NCBI RefSeq assembly: GCF_051961875.1
Contig: NZ_JBQCCV010000302.1
Coordinates: 1 to 11,922, forward strand
DNA: 11,922 nucleotides
Direction of reading: 5' to 3'
Source: Intrasporangium_A sp051961875
GTDB taxonomy: Bacteria > Actinomycetota > Actinomycetes > Actinomycetales > Dermatophilaceae
Shown here: positions 6,408 to 11,922 of the stretch, one piece after another
How positions within the stretch are numbered: the first letter of the stretch is position 1
Layout: every line of letters starts with the position of its first letter
Program-made: the position numbers and the translations under genes
Notes under the pieces: model-generated
Told to the model about the DNA's origin: nothing
Database searches by the model: none
What the model saw: only the letters and a program-made list of their open reading frames with translations

Positions 6408-6463
6408 CTGATGCTTGACGTCTGGGCTTCGGCTGATGCTTGACAGCTACTTCGGCTGATCCT
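6408..6463. repeat. Direct repeats next to the tRNA, possible insertion-sequence end
   Basis: CTGATGCTTGAC occurs at 6408-6419 and again at 6433-6444, 25 bases apart. CTTCGGCTGAT occurs at 6427-6437 and 6450-6460, 23 bases apart. Together they form about two and a half units of an imperfect 23-25-bp repeat starting 20 bases after the tRNA 3' end. Repeated short units of this type are found at the ends of some insertion sequences, for example the IS21 family, where they bind transposase. No transposase gene lies in the window, so a remnant or an unrelated regulatory array are both possible. The rest of the gene-free stretch 6389-6618 shows nothing else I recognise. Confidence 0.6.
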
Positions 6464-6618
6464 GGCCCCATCTGCCTCATTGGTCACGACCTCCCCGACT
6501 CGGCCCCGCACGCGGACCTCGGTGCCTATCGTGGGGAGGAGTTGGGAAGCGGTCGACTGGGAGGGCCGGCCGCAACCCCGCGTTTTGCCAGAGTCGACTG
6601 CTACACGTCCCGTGGGGG

Positions 6619-8037
6619 GTGGCCTTGCGTATCAAGGACATGGGGGGATCGGAGCGCGAGACTCGTGTGCTGACCGTCCACGTGAGTCGCCGAATCACCT
6701 CGCTGCTGGCCCTCCTGCTCGTTGTCGCGATGCTGCCCTTCCTCAGCGGCAGCGGCGCAACTCCCGATGAACGGGTGGTTTTGGCCGCGGGTGCCCACGG
6801 GTCAGCCCTCACTCCAGGGGAGCCCGGGGCGGCCGGCGATGCCAGCAGCAACGCCGCCGGCGGCGGACGGGCCCCGGGCCTGCAGGCCGCGGGTGCATCG
6901 GCCGCCGTGGTCCAGGAGCTTGAGCAGCTCGCCGGCGACGACCTGTTCCTCTTTCCCTCGCTCGCGCTCGCGGCCAGCCAGCCCGTCAGCAGCCTGTCGG
7001 CGACAGCGGGGCTGAGCTGGCCTCTGCAGGGGCCGGTCACGTCGGGCTTCGGCCCTCGCATCCACCCGCTGCTCGGGCGGCCGATGTTCCACACCGGGAT
7101 CGACCTCGGAGCCGCCTGCGGCACTCCCATCCATGCCGCTGCCGACGGCCAGGTCGTGTATGCCGCCATCACCCCGTCCTGGGGTCGCCGGGTGATCATC
7201 CGGCACAGCACGAGCCTGGAGACCGGTTACGCCCACATGTCACAGTTCCTGGTGCAACAGGGCGACGTCGTCAGGCGCGGTCAGGTGATCGGTCTCGTCG
7301 GTACGACCGGTTGGTCCACGGGCTGCCACCTGCACTTCGACGTCATCCTCGACGGCAACTACGTCGATCCGGCCCCCTACCTCGGGCTGCCGGCCACCTC
7401 TACCTCGGAGGTGCCCTTCCAGGTCGCCCCACAGGTCGAGGCCGGCGCTCCCGGAGCCCTGCCGACCCCGGCTGAGGACGGCGATGTGCCCATCTCGGCG
7501 GCCGTGCCGTCCCCGGCAGCCAGCTCCAGCAGCTCCGGCGCGATACGCAGCCATCAGCCCCCGATGCCACCGCGCCCGACCCGCATCGTCCGGACCACTT
7601 CCAAGCCCAGCGGCCCGTCCTCGACGACCGACCCGGTGCCGTCACCGAGCGCCAGCACTACGGAACCGCCCACTACGTCGACCTCCCCACCCGTGACGGC
7701 GACCGGCTCGACAACTCCCGCACCCAAGCCGGACGGGAGCCCGACCTCCAGCACCACCTCGGCCACGGGTGCGTCGGTGACATCGTCACCGACGGACAGC
7801 CCGACGGACAGCTCCTCGTGTGGCTGCTCGACCACCACGGAGAGCGAGCCGCCCACAACAACATCGACCACAACTGACAGCACGACGGCCACCACGACGG
7901 CCACCGCTAGCCCGACCCAGTGCACGGCGTCGACCTGTCCGACGGCGACGGCCATCGCGACCGGCAGGGCAGCGGCAACGGTCGAGACGACGACACAGGC
8001 ACTCCTCGCGAGCGGCACCGCGACCAGCCAGCACTGA
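6619..8037 (+). CDS. Secreted M23 (LytM-type) peptidase with long Ser/Thr/Pro-rich tail
   Basis: This is a predicted exported cell-wall protein, up to 472 residues. A basic-hydrophobic signal peptide spans about 21-47 (RRITSLLALLLVVAML). After a low-complexity linker, the M23 domain covers about 131-256. Zinc ligands are His158 and Asp162 in HTGIDLG and His239 in GCHLHFD, with the catalytic His206 in GYAHMS and His237. All are present, so it should be an active peptidoglycan endopeptidase, not a degenerate one. Residues about 260-445 are almost wholly Ser, Thr, Pro and Ala, a likely wall-spanning and perhaps glycosylated tail, with four cysteines (401, 403, 435, 440) and no LPXTG motif. The start is unsure: GTG at 6619, ATG at 6640, GTG at 6667 and GTG at 6682 are all possible and none has a well-placed ribosome site. 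The last two give the most normal signal peptide. Confidence 0.85.
   Translation: MALRIKDMGGSERETRVLTVHVSRRITSLLALLLVVAMLPFLSGSGATPDERVVLAAGAHGSALTPGEPGAAGDASSNAAGGGRAPGLQAAGASAAVVQELEQLAGDDLFLFPSLALAASQPVSSLSATAGLSWPLQGPVTSGFGPRIHPLLGRPMFHTGIDLGAACGTPIHAAADGQVVYAAITPSWGRRVIIRHSTSLETGYAHMSQFLVQQGDVVRRGQVIGLVGTTGWSTGCHLHFDVILDGNYVDPAPYLGLPATSTSEVPFQVAPQVEAGAPGALPTPAEDGDVPISAAVPSPAASSSSSGAIRSHQPPMPPRPTRIVRTTSKPSGPSSTTDPVPSPSASTTEPPTTSTSPPVTATGSTTPAPKPDGSPTSSTTSATGASVTSSPTDSPTDSSSCGCSTTTESEPPTTTSTTTDSTTATTTATASPTQCTASTCPTATAIATGRAAATVETTTQALLASGTATSQH
7789..7812 (+). repeat. Tandem 12-bp repeat in the M23 tail
   Basis: CCGACGGACAGC is present twice without a gap, coding for PTDS repeated. It suggests the tail grows and shrinks by slippage in whole codons. 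Confidence 0.9.
7881..7904 (+). repeat. Second tandem 12-bp repeat in the M23 tail
   Basis: CACGACGGCCAC is present twice without a gap in the Thr-rich part of the tail. Like the repeat at 7789-7812 it keeps the reading frame. Confidence 0.9.
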
Positions 8038-8092
8038 CCTCACGATTCGGGTACATAGGGGGTTGAGACTCGCCCCGATGGCTGCCACCCGA

Positions 8093-8098
8093 TAGGTT
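8093..8098 (+). promoter_or_regulatory. -10 box for a leaderless glu operon mRNA
   Basis: TAGGTT fits TAnnnT and ends six bases before the gluA ATG at 8105, so transcription would start at or next to the A of the start codon. No Shine-Dalgarno sequence lies between, as expected of leaderless actinobacterial messages. TTGAGA at 8063-8068 is too far (24 bases) to be a standard -35. Confidence 0.5.
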
Positions 8099-8104
8099 GC
8101 GCGA

Positions 8105-8902
8105 ATGGACGATTCCACCCCGGCCATGGCGCCTGATCCCACACGTGACGCTGCCCGGACCTCGCGCGAGCCGATCGTCGTCGTGGACAACGTCAACAAG
8201 CACTTCGGTGATCTGCACGTCCTCAAGGACATCAACCTCACCGTCGGCAAGGGCGACGTCGTCGTCGTGCTTGGTCCGTCCGGCTCCGGCAAGTCGACCC
8301 TGTGCCGCACCATCAACCGCCTCGAGACGTTCGAGTCCGGGCAGATCCTCATCGACGGCCAGCCGCTGCCGGAGGAGGGCAAGGCGCTCGCACAGCTTCG
8401 CGCGGATGTCGGCATGGTCTTCCAGTCCTTCAACCTGTTCGCCCACAAGACCATCCTCCAGAACGTCACGCTCGGGCCGATCAAGGCCCGCGGGCAGAAC
8501 AAGGCCGCTGCCGAGCAGCGCGCCCTCGAGCTGCTCGAGCGGGTCGGTGTGGCGCAGCAGAAGGACAAGTACCCGGCCCAGCTCTCCGGCGGGCAGCAGC
8601 AGCGCGTCGCCATCGCCCGCTCCCTCGCGATGGACCCGAAGGTCATGCTCTTCGACGAGCCGACCTCCGCTCTCGACCCCGAGATGATCAACGAGGTCCT
8701 CGACGTCATGACCAGCCTGGCCAAGTCCGGCATGACGATGATCGTCGTGACCCACGAGATGGGCTTCGCGCGCCGAGCCGCGGACCGCGTCGTCTTCATG
8801 GCCGACGGGGAGATCGTCGAACAGAACACTCCCGAGGAGTTCTTCAACAACGCCCAGTCCAACCGGGCCAAGGACTTCCTCAGCAAGATCCTCACGCACT
8901 GA
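8105..8902 (+). CDS. gluA: Polar amino-acid (glutamate-type) ABC transporter ATPase
   Basis: This is the ATP-hydrolysing subunit that powers uptake through the two permeases downstream. All ABC motifs are intact in the 265-residue protein: Walker A GPSGSGKS at 57-64, Q-loop Gln107, signature LSGGQQQR at 160-167, Walker B MLFDEP at 181-186 with Glu185, D-loop SALD, and the switch His217 in VVTHEMG. The sequence is of the GlnQ/HisP polar amino-acid type. The first 20 residues are a non-conserved, probably disordered extension; ATG at 8126 is an alternative start but has no ribosome site. It heads the operon gluA-B-C-D, 60 bases before gluB. The symbol follows the identical order in Corynebacterium glutamicum. 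The substrate is inferred, and glutamine or aspartate cannot be excluded. Confidence 0.93.
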   Translation: MDDSTPAMAPDPTRDAARTSREPIVVVDNVNKHFGDLHVLKDINLTVGKGDVVVVLGPSGSGKSTLCRTINRLETFESGQILIDGQPLPEEGKALAQLRADVGMVFQSFNLFAHKTILQNVTLGPIKARGQNKAAAEQRALELLERVGVAQQKDKYPAQLSGGQQQRVAIARSLAMDPKVMLFDEPTSALDPEMINEVLDVMTSLAKSGMTMIVVTHEMGFARRAADRVVFMADGEIVEQNTPEEFFNNAQSNRAKDFLSKILTH

Positions 8903-8906
8903 TCAG

Positions 8907-8924
8907 TCGCCGATGCGGCGGCGA
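8907..8924 (+). promoter_or_regulatory. Small hairpin between gluA and gluB
   Basis: TCGCCG at 8907-8912 pairs with CGGCGA at 8919-8924 across a 6-base loop, just after the gluA stop and ahead of the gluB ribosome site. It may mark a processing point that separates the binding-protein message from gluA. Confidence 0.3.
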
Positions 8925-8962
8925 TGGCCGCCCCGGCACCTACAGGAGAGGGAACAACCCAC

Positions 8963-9775
8963 ATGAAGTTCACCCGCATCGCCGTCGCCGCCGTCGCGTC
9001 GGCCGCCGCCCTTGGCCTCGCCGCCTGTGGTGGCGGCAGTGGCAGCGGCTCAGGCAACACGGTCAAGGTCGGCATCAAGTTCGACCAGCCGGGCCTCGGC
9101 CTCAAGGAGGGCTCGAAGTACTCCGGCTTCGACGTCGACGTCGCCAACTACGTCGCCAAGGAGCTCGGCGTCACACCGCAGTTCGTCGAGGCGGTCTCGT
9201 CCCAGCGCGAGACACTCATCTCGACGGGCCAGGTGAAGTACATCGTCGGCACCTACTCGATCACCGACAAGCGCAAGAAGGACGTGTCCTTCGCCGGACC
9301 GTACTTCGTCGCCGGCCAGGACCTGCTCGTGCGCGCCGACGACTCGTCGATCACCGGCCCGGACAGCCTCAAGAACAAGAAGCTGTGCTCGGTCAAGGGC
9401 TCGACCTCGGCCACCAACCTGCAGCAGAAGGTGCCCGGCGTCAACCTGCAGGAGTACAACACCTACAGCCTCTGCGTCGACGCCCTCAAGGCAGGCAACG
9501 TCGATGCGCTGACGACCGACGACACGATCCTCGCAGGCTACGCGGCCCAGGCGCAGAACCAGGGCAAGCTCAAGCTCGTCGGCAACAAGTTCTCGACGGA
9601 GAACTACGGCGTGGGCCTCAAGAAGGGCGACCAAGAGTTCTGCAACAAGGTCACCGAGGCTCTCAAGAAGTTCATCTCGTCCGGCGAATGGGAGAAGTCG
9701 GTCAAGAAGAATCTCGGCCCCGCGAACTACACCCCGGGCCCGGGCAACCCGCCCACCCCGTCCTGCCAGATCTGA
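8963..9775 (+). CDS. gluB: Glutamate-type ABC transporter substrate-binding lipoprotein
   Basis: GluB captures the amino acid outside the membrane and delivers it to GluC/GluD. The 270-residue protein has a short lipoprotein signal peptide with lipobox LAAC at 19-22, so Cys22 is the predicted lipid-anchored residue, followed by a Gly/Ser linker. The mature part is a family-3 solute-binding fold: GFDVDVANYVAKELG near 55-69, TYSITDKRKKDVSF at 97-110 and the conserved AGPYF after it. Cys142, 171, 227 and 268 could form two disulfides in the exported domain. An in-frame ATG at 8924 exists, but it would put 13 non-signal residues in front and would hide the AGGAG/GAGAGG ribosome region at 8944-8951, so 8963 is preferred. 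The spacing of 11-14 bases is a little long. Confidence 0.93.
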   Translation: MKFTRIAVAAVASAAALGLAACGGGSGSGSGNTVKVGIKFDQPGLGLKEGSKYSGFDVDVANYVAKELGVTPQFVEAVSSQRETLISTGQVKYIVGTYSITDKRKKDVSFAGPYFVAGQDLLVRADDSSITGPDSLKNKKLCSVKGSTSATNLQQKVPGVNLQEYNTYSLCVDALKAGNVDALTTDDTILAGYAAQAQNQGKLKLVGNKFSTENYGVGLKKGDQEFCNKVTEALKKFISSGEWEKSVKKNLGPANYTPGPGNPPTPSCQI

Positions 9776-9784
9776 GCCACACGT

Positions 9785-9825
9785 GAGGTATGCCGCTCAG
9801 CGCGCCGAGCTGAGCGGCATACCTC
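9785..9825 (+). terminator. Strong hairpin between gluB and gluC (attenuator or 3' stabiliser)
   Basis: A perfect 17-bp stem (9785-9801 with 9809-9825) closes a 7-base loop. It starts ten bases after the gluB stop and 64 bases ahead of gluC. It has no T-run. Since gluC and gluD need the same promoter, it is likely a partial terminator or a block to 3' decay that keeps binding-protein mRNA above permease mRNA, as in other binding-protein operons. Confidence 0.75.
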
Positions 9826-9888
9826 CCGCTCCGATCGGGCCCGAGCCCGCTCCGCCTCCCCACCCTCGTATCCCGAGGAGGACCGCAC

Positions 9889-10554
9889 ATGGGTGAACTG
9901 TTCGCCCAGTACAACATCTTCGCCGCCTTCGGCCTGAACATCCTGCTGACGATCTTCGCCGCCATCGGATCTCTCATCCTCGGCACCATCGTCGCCATCA
10001 TGCGGGTCTGTCCCGTCGGCGTGTTCCAACGCGCTGGCGCCTTCTACGTCAACACCTTCCGCAACACCCCGCTGACGCTGCTCATCATCGCCGCGAACAT
10101 CGTCATGATCGTCAACCTCGGTTTCAGCTTCAGCGAGGACATCGCGCGCGACAACATCATCTGGGCGATCATCGCGCTGTCGTTCTACCACGGGGCCTTC
10201 GTGTGCGAGGCGCTCCGGAGCGGGGTCAACACCGTGCCCGTCGGTCAGGCGGAGGCGGCGCGTTCGATCGGCCTGACGTTCGGGCAGAGCCTCAGGGAGG
10301 TCATCCTCCCCCAGGCGTTCCGCGGCGCCATCACCCCGCTCGGGAACACCCTGATCGCGCTGACGAAGAACACGACGGTCGCCACCGCCATCGGCGTGGC
10401 CGAGATCAGCGGCCTGATGAAGCAGATGATCGAGTTCCGCTCCGACCTGCTGCTGCCGATCTTCCTCATCGTCGCCATCGGCTTCGTGATCCTGACCCTT
10501 CCGGTCGGCGTCCTCACCACCTACCTGTCGAACCGTCTGGCGGTGAAGCGATGA
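9889..10554 (+). CDS. gluC: Glutamate-type ABC transporter permease, first subunit
   Basis: This is a membrane subunit of the importer. The 221 residues contain about five hydrophobic segments (about 14-38, 62-80, 88-106, 148-172 and 188-212). The EAA loop that contacts the ATPase lies at about 106-142 and includes GQAEAARSIGL and ILPQAF. The length and the HisM/GlnP type are normal for polar amino-acid permeases. The ATG follows GAGGAGGA at 9875-9882 at good spacing. The stop overlaps the gluD start as ATGA, so the two permeases are translationally coupled and probably form a heterodimer in the membrane. Confidence 0.93.
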   Translation: MGELFAQYNIFAAFGLNILLTIFAAIGSLILGTIVAIMRVCPVGVFQRAGAFYVNTFRNTPLTLLIIAANIVMIVNLGFSFSEDIARDNIIWAIIALSFYHGAFVCEALRSGVNTVPVGQAEAARSIGLTFGQSLREVILPQAFRGAITPLGNTLIALTKNTTVATAIGVAEISGLMKQMIEFRSDLLLPIFLIVAIGFVILTLPVGVLTTYLSNRLAVKR

Positions 10555-11456
10555 GCTCCTCGGTCCTCTTCGATGCACCTGGTCCCAAGGCCCGTGCTCG
10601 CCATCTCGCCCTGACCGGCGTGGGCGTCGTGCTCATCCTGGCGTTCCTTGCCTTCGCGCTCTGGAAGCTCGGCGAGAAGGGCAACCTCGCCGGCGAGATG
10701 TGGAGCCCGTTCCTCACCGGGGAGATCTGGTTCGACTACCTCATCCCGGGCCTGATCAAGACAATCGAGGCGGCCGCTCTCTCAGTGGTCCTGGCGAGCA
10801 TCTTCGGCGTCGTGTTCGGGCTGGGACGGCTGTCGCACAACGGCGTCGTCCGCTGGATCTCCACGGTCGTCGTCGAGTTCTTCCGCTCGGTGCCGGTACT
10901 GATCATGATGATCGCCGCGTTCTACCTCTACGCCAACAACAACGTGTTCACCAGCGACATCAACCCGTTCGCCGCCGTCGTCACCGGACTGACGTTGTAC
11001 AACGGGTCCGTCGTCGCCGAGCTGATCCGCTCCGGCATCGGCAGCCTCCCGAAGGGCCAGGCGGAGGCTGGTCTGTCGATCGGTCTGACCAGGGGGCAGA
11101 CGCTTCGGAGCATCCAGCTGCCACAGGCCATCACGGCAATGCTGCCCGCGCTCGTCAGCCAACTCGTCGTCGTCCTCAAGGACACGGCGCTCGGGCAGAT
11201 CATCACCTATCCCGAGCTCCTCACCACGTACTCCCAGATCGGGTCGTACAAGGGCAACATCGTCCCGTCGATGATCGTCATCGCGATCATTTTCATCGTC
11301 ATCAACTATGCGCTCAGCCGGATCGCCGGCTATGTCGAGCGGCGGCTTCGCGCTCGAGGGCGCGCGACGATCGCGGGCGCCAGGGTCGGCACGGACGCCA
11401 CCGCCGACGTCGAGTCAACCGCACCCGACGACACCCAGACGCCCGCTCGGTACTGA
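10551..11456 (+). CDS. gluD: Glutamate-type ABC transporter permease, second subunit
   Basis: This is the second membrane subunit of the importer, 301 residues. It starts at the ATG overlapping the gluC TGA. A first hydrophobic segment at about 20-40 precedes the permease core (about 65-262). The EAA loop lies at about 156-192, with GQAEAGLSIGL and IQLPQAI. The C-terminal 40 residues are hydrophilic, rich in Arg then in Ala/Thr/Asp, and probably cytosolic. Compared with gluC it is longer at both ends, as in the C. glutamicum pair. A longer in-frame reading starting inside gluC has no membrane character before this ATG and is rejected. Confidence 0.93.
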   Translation: MSSSVLFDAPGPKARARHLALTGVGVVLILAFLAFALWKLGEKGNLAGEMWSPFLTGEIWFDYLIPGLIKTIEAAALSVVLASIFGVVFGLGRLSHNGVVRWISTVVVEFFRSVPVLIMMIAAFYLYANNNVFTSDINPFAAVVTGLTLYNGSVVAELIRSGIGSLPKGQAEAGLSIGLTRGQTLRSIQLPQAITAMLPALVSQLVVVLKDTALGQIITYPELLTTYSQIGSYKGNIVPSMIVIAIIFIVINYALSRIAGYVERRLRARGRATIAGARVGTDATADVESTAPDDTQTPARY

Positions 11457-11476
11457 GACGGACTCGTCCCTCGCCG

Positions 11477-11545
11477 CAACACACCGGCGTGTCGACAACG
11501 CACCGGGTTCCGAACCGGGTGCGTTGTCTGTTCCCCGGTGTGTTG
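11477..11545. terminator. Nested double inverted repeat after gluD, likely operon terminator
   Basis: The outer arms CAACACACCGG (11477-11487) and CCGGTGTGTTG (11535-11545) pair perfectly over 11 bp. Inside, 11494-11510 and 11512-11528 pair at 16 of 17 positions; with a realistic loop the stem opens at its tip. The outer and inner left arms also match each other: CAACACACCGG against CAACGCACCGG. The structure therefore contains two direct and two inverted copies of nearly the same 11-mer. It lies 20 bases after the gluD stop. There is no T-run. Confidence 0.7.
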
Positions 11546-11605
11546 TGCAGCCAGAGGCGCATGGGCGGCGTCGGCCGACTCGGCACTCCCGCACCCCGGG
11601 AACGC

Positions 11606-11638
11606 GTGAAGGGCGGCCCCATCGGGACCGCCCTTCAC
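11606..11638 (-). terminator. Terminator of the tRNA-Asn gene
   Basis: 11606-11616 and 11628-11638 form a perfect 11-bp stem; after one mismatch, three more pairs close a small loop. On the - strand it begins five bases after the CCA end of the tRNA, the normal place for its terminator. Confidence 0.7.
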
Positions 11639-11643
11639 CTGGC

Positions 11644-11719
11644 TGGCTCCCCCGGTTGGACTCGAACCAACAACCTGCCGGTTAACAGCCGGCTGCTCTG
11701 CCAGTTGAGCTACAGGGGA
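11644..11719 (-). tRNA. tRNA-Asn (GTT), CCA encoded
   Basis: On the - strand the acceptor 5' strand TCCCCTG (complement of 11713-11719) pairs with CGGGGGA (complement of 11648-11654), including one T-G pair. The anticodon loop CTGTTAA is the complement of 11682-11688, giving anticodon GTT at 11684-11686. The T loop reads TTCGAGT. The discriminator is G (11647), as expected for Asn, followed by encoded CCA (11644-11646). Confidence 0.97.
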
Positions 11720-11732
11720 TCGCTGCCGGGCA

Positions 11733-11738
11733 ACCATA
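11733..11738 (-). promoter_or_regulatory. Possible -10 box for tRNA-Asn
   Basis: On the - strand this reads TATGGT, fitting TAnnnT. A start about seven bases downstream (near 11726) is just ahead of the mature 5' end at 11719. The -35 region has no clear consensus. Confidence 0.4.
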
Positions 11739-11813
11739 GCAAAGGAATCGGCCGAGCATTAAATCGGCTCACGAGCCACTTCCGCCCATCTCCCCACGCC
11801 TCTGGACGACCCC

Positions 11814-11845
11814 GGAACGGAGCCCTCAGAGACCGGGAACGGAGC
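11814..11845. repeat. 10-bp direct repeat beyond the partial gene
   Basis: GGAACGGAGC is present at 11814-11823 and 11836-11845, 22 bases apart, directly after the stop of the partial - strand gene. Its purpose is unknown. It is the only structure seen between that stop and the tRNA-Asn promoter. Confidence 0.6.
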
Positions 11846-11846
11846 G

Positions 11847-11922
11847 TCAACGACCCACCTCGGAACGCAGGACGCGCAGCCGCTTCTCGGCCTCGGCCCG
11901 CACCTCCGGGTCGCCGAGGTCG
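11847..11922 (-). CDS. C-terminal end of an unidentified protein, cut by the window edge
   Basis: In one - strand frame the last 24 codons (11921 down to 11850) read as a charged, probably helical segment ending SEVGR, then TGA at 11847-11849. Third codon positions are almost all G or C in this frame and not in the neighbouring frame I checked, which supports real coding sequence. The remainder of the gene lies beyond 11922. I cannot assign a family from so short a piece. Confidence 0.55.
   Translation of the reverse strand, partial: DLGDPEVRAEAEKRLRVLRSEVGR

Noticed and set aside
6408..6463. CRISPR array
   Set aside because: Only two full imperfect units exist, the repeat is too short, the spacing is nearly fixed, and no cas gene is near.
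6323..6511. Small - strand frame across the CAT tRNA, containing GLNPGPTDYESAALTG
   Set aside because: This peptide is the familiar false product of reading a tRNA gene backwards.
6440..6770. Small + strand frames between the tRNA and the M23 gene (6440-6673 and 6480-6770)
   Set aside because: No ribosome site, no recognisable family, and they run into the M23 gene out of frame.
7786..9147. Long - strand frame of 453 codons opposite the M23 tail, gluA and the start of gluB
   Set aside because: It crosses three convincing + strand features, has no family signature, and follows from GC bias.
10203..10550. Extension of gluD upstream into gluC in the same frame
   Set aside because: The segment is Arg/Pro-rich without membrane character and lies inside gluC; the ATGA overlap at 10551 is the natural start.
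11330..11737. - strand frame containing VAQLAEQPAVNRQVVGSSPTG, and the + strand frame at 11308-11685
   Set aside because: Both are translations through tRNA-Asn and its flanks, a well-known annotation artefact.

Overview
The window is high-GC actinobacterial DNA with strong G/C bias at third codon positions. All six genes of the two metabolic blocks have actinobacterial-type relatives. Gene order and protein style suggest the order Micrococcales, perhaps Intrasporangiaceae. That placement is inference from recognition only, with no alignment run.

Region 1 (about 16-5036, + strand) is the type II fatty-acid synthase locus in the order fasR-fabD-fabH-acpP-fabF, the same order as the Streptomyces coelicolor cluster. 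FasR is a PucR/CdaR-like regulator. FabD loads malonyl onto ACP, FabH starts chains by condensing an acyl-CoA with malonyl-ACP, AcpP carries the chain, and FabF elongates it. A strong palindrome inside the last codons of fasR, about 65 bp before fabD, is a candidate operator. Hairpins sit before and after acpP, and a perfect 16-bp hairpin closes the operon.

Region 2 (5163-6200, - strand) holds a DUF3145 protein, convergent with fabF, and a small stand-alone Rieske [2Fe-2S] ferredoxin-type protein. The functions of both in this cell are unknown.

Region 3 (6312-6618) has a CAT-anticodon tRNA with encoded CCA (Met elongator or Ile2), followed by a 230-bp gene-free stretch. That stretch contains direct repeats with a 23-25-bp period, which may be the end of a lost insertion sequence. 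Next comes a secreted M23 (LytM-type) peptidase with a very long Ser/Thr/Pro-rich tail (about 6619-8037).

Region 4 (8105-11456, + strand) is a polar amino-acid ABC importer in the gluA-gluB-gluC-gluD order: ATPase, lipoprotein binding protein, two permeases. It probably starts from a leaderless mRNA. A perfect 17-bp hairpin between gluB and gluC probably sets the binding protein above the permeases. gluC and gluD overlap by ATGA.

Region 5 (11457-11922) contains an elaborate nested inverted repeat, a terminator and a tRNA-Asn (GTT, - strand), then the last 24 codons of an unidentified - strand gene that runs off the window edge.

The window reads mainly as conserved core genome. I found no CRISPR array, toxin-antitoxin pair, transposase, phage gene or defence system. 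The less ordinary signals are regulatory or structural: the fasR-embedded palindrome, the repeats beside the tRNA, the duplicated nested palindrome after gluD, and an acidic insertion in FabH.
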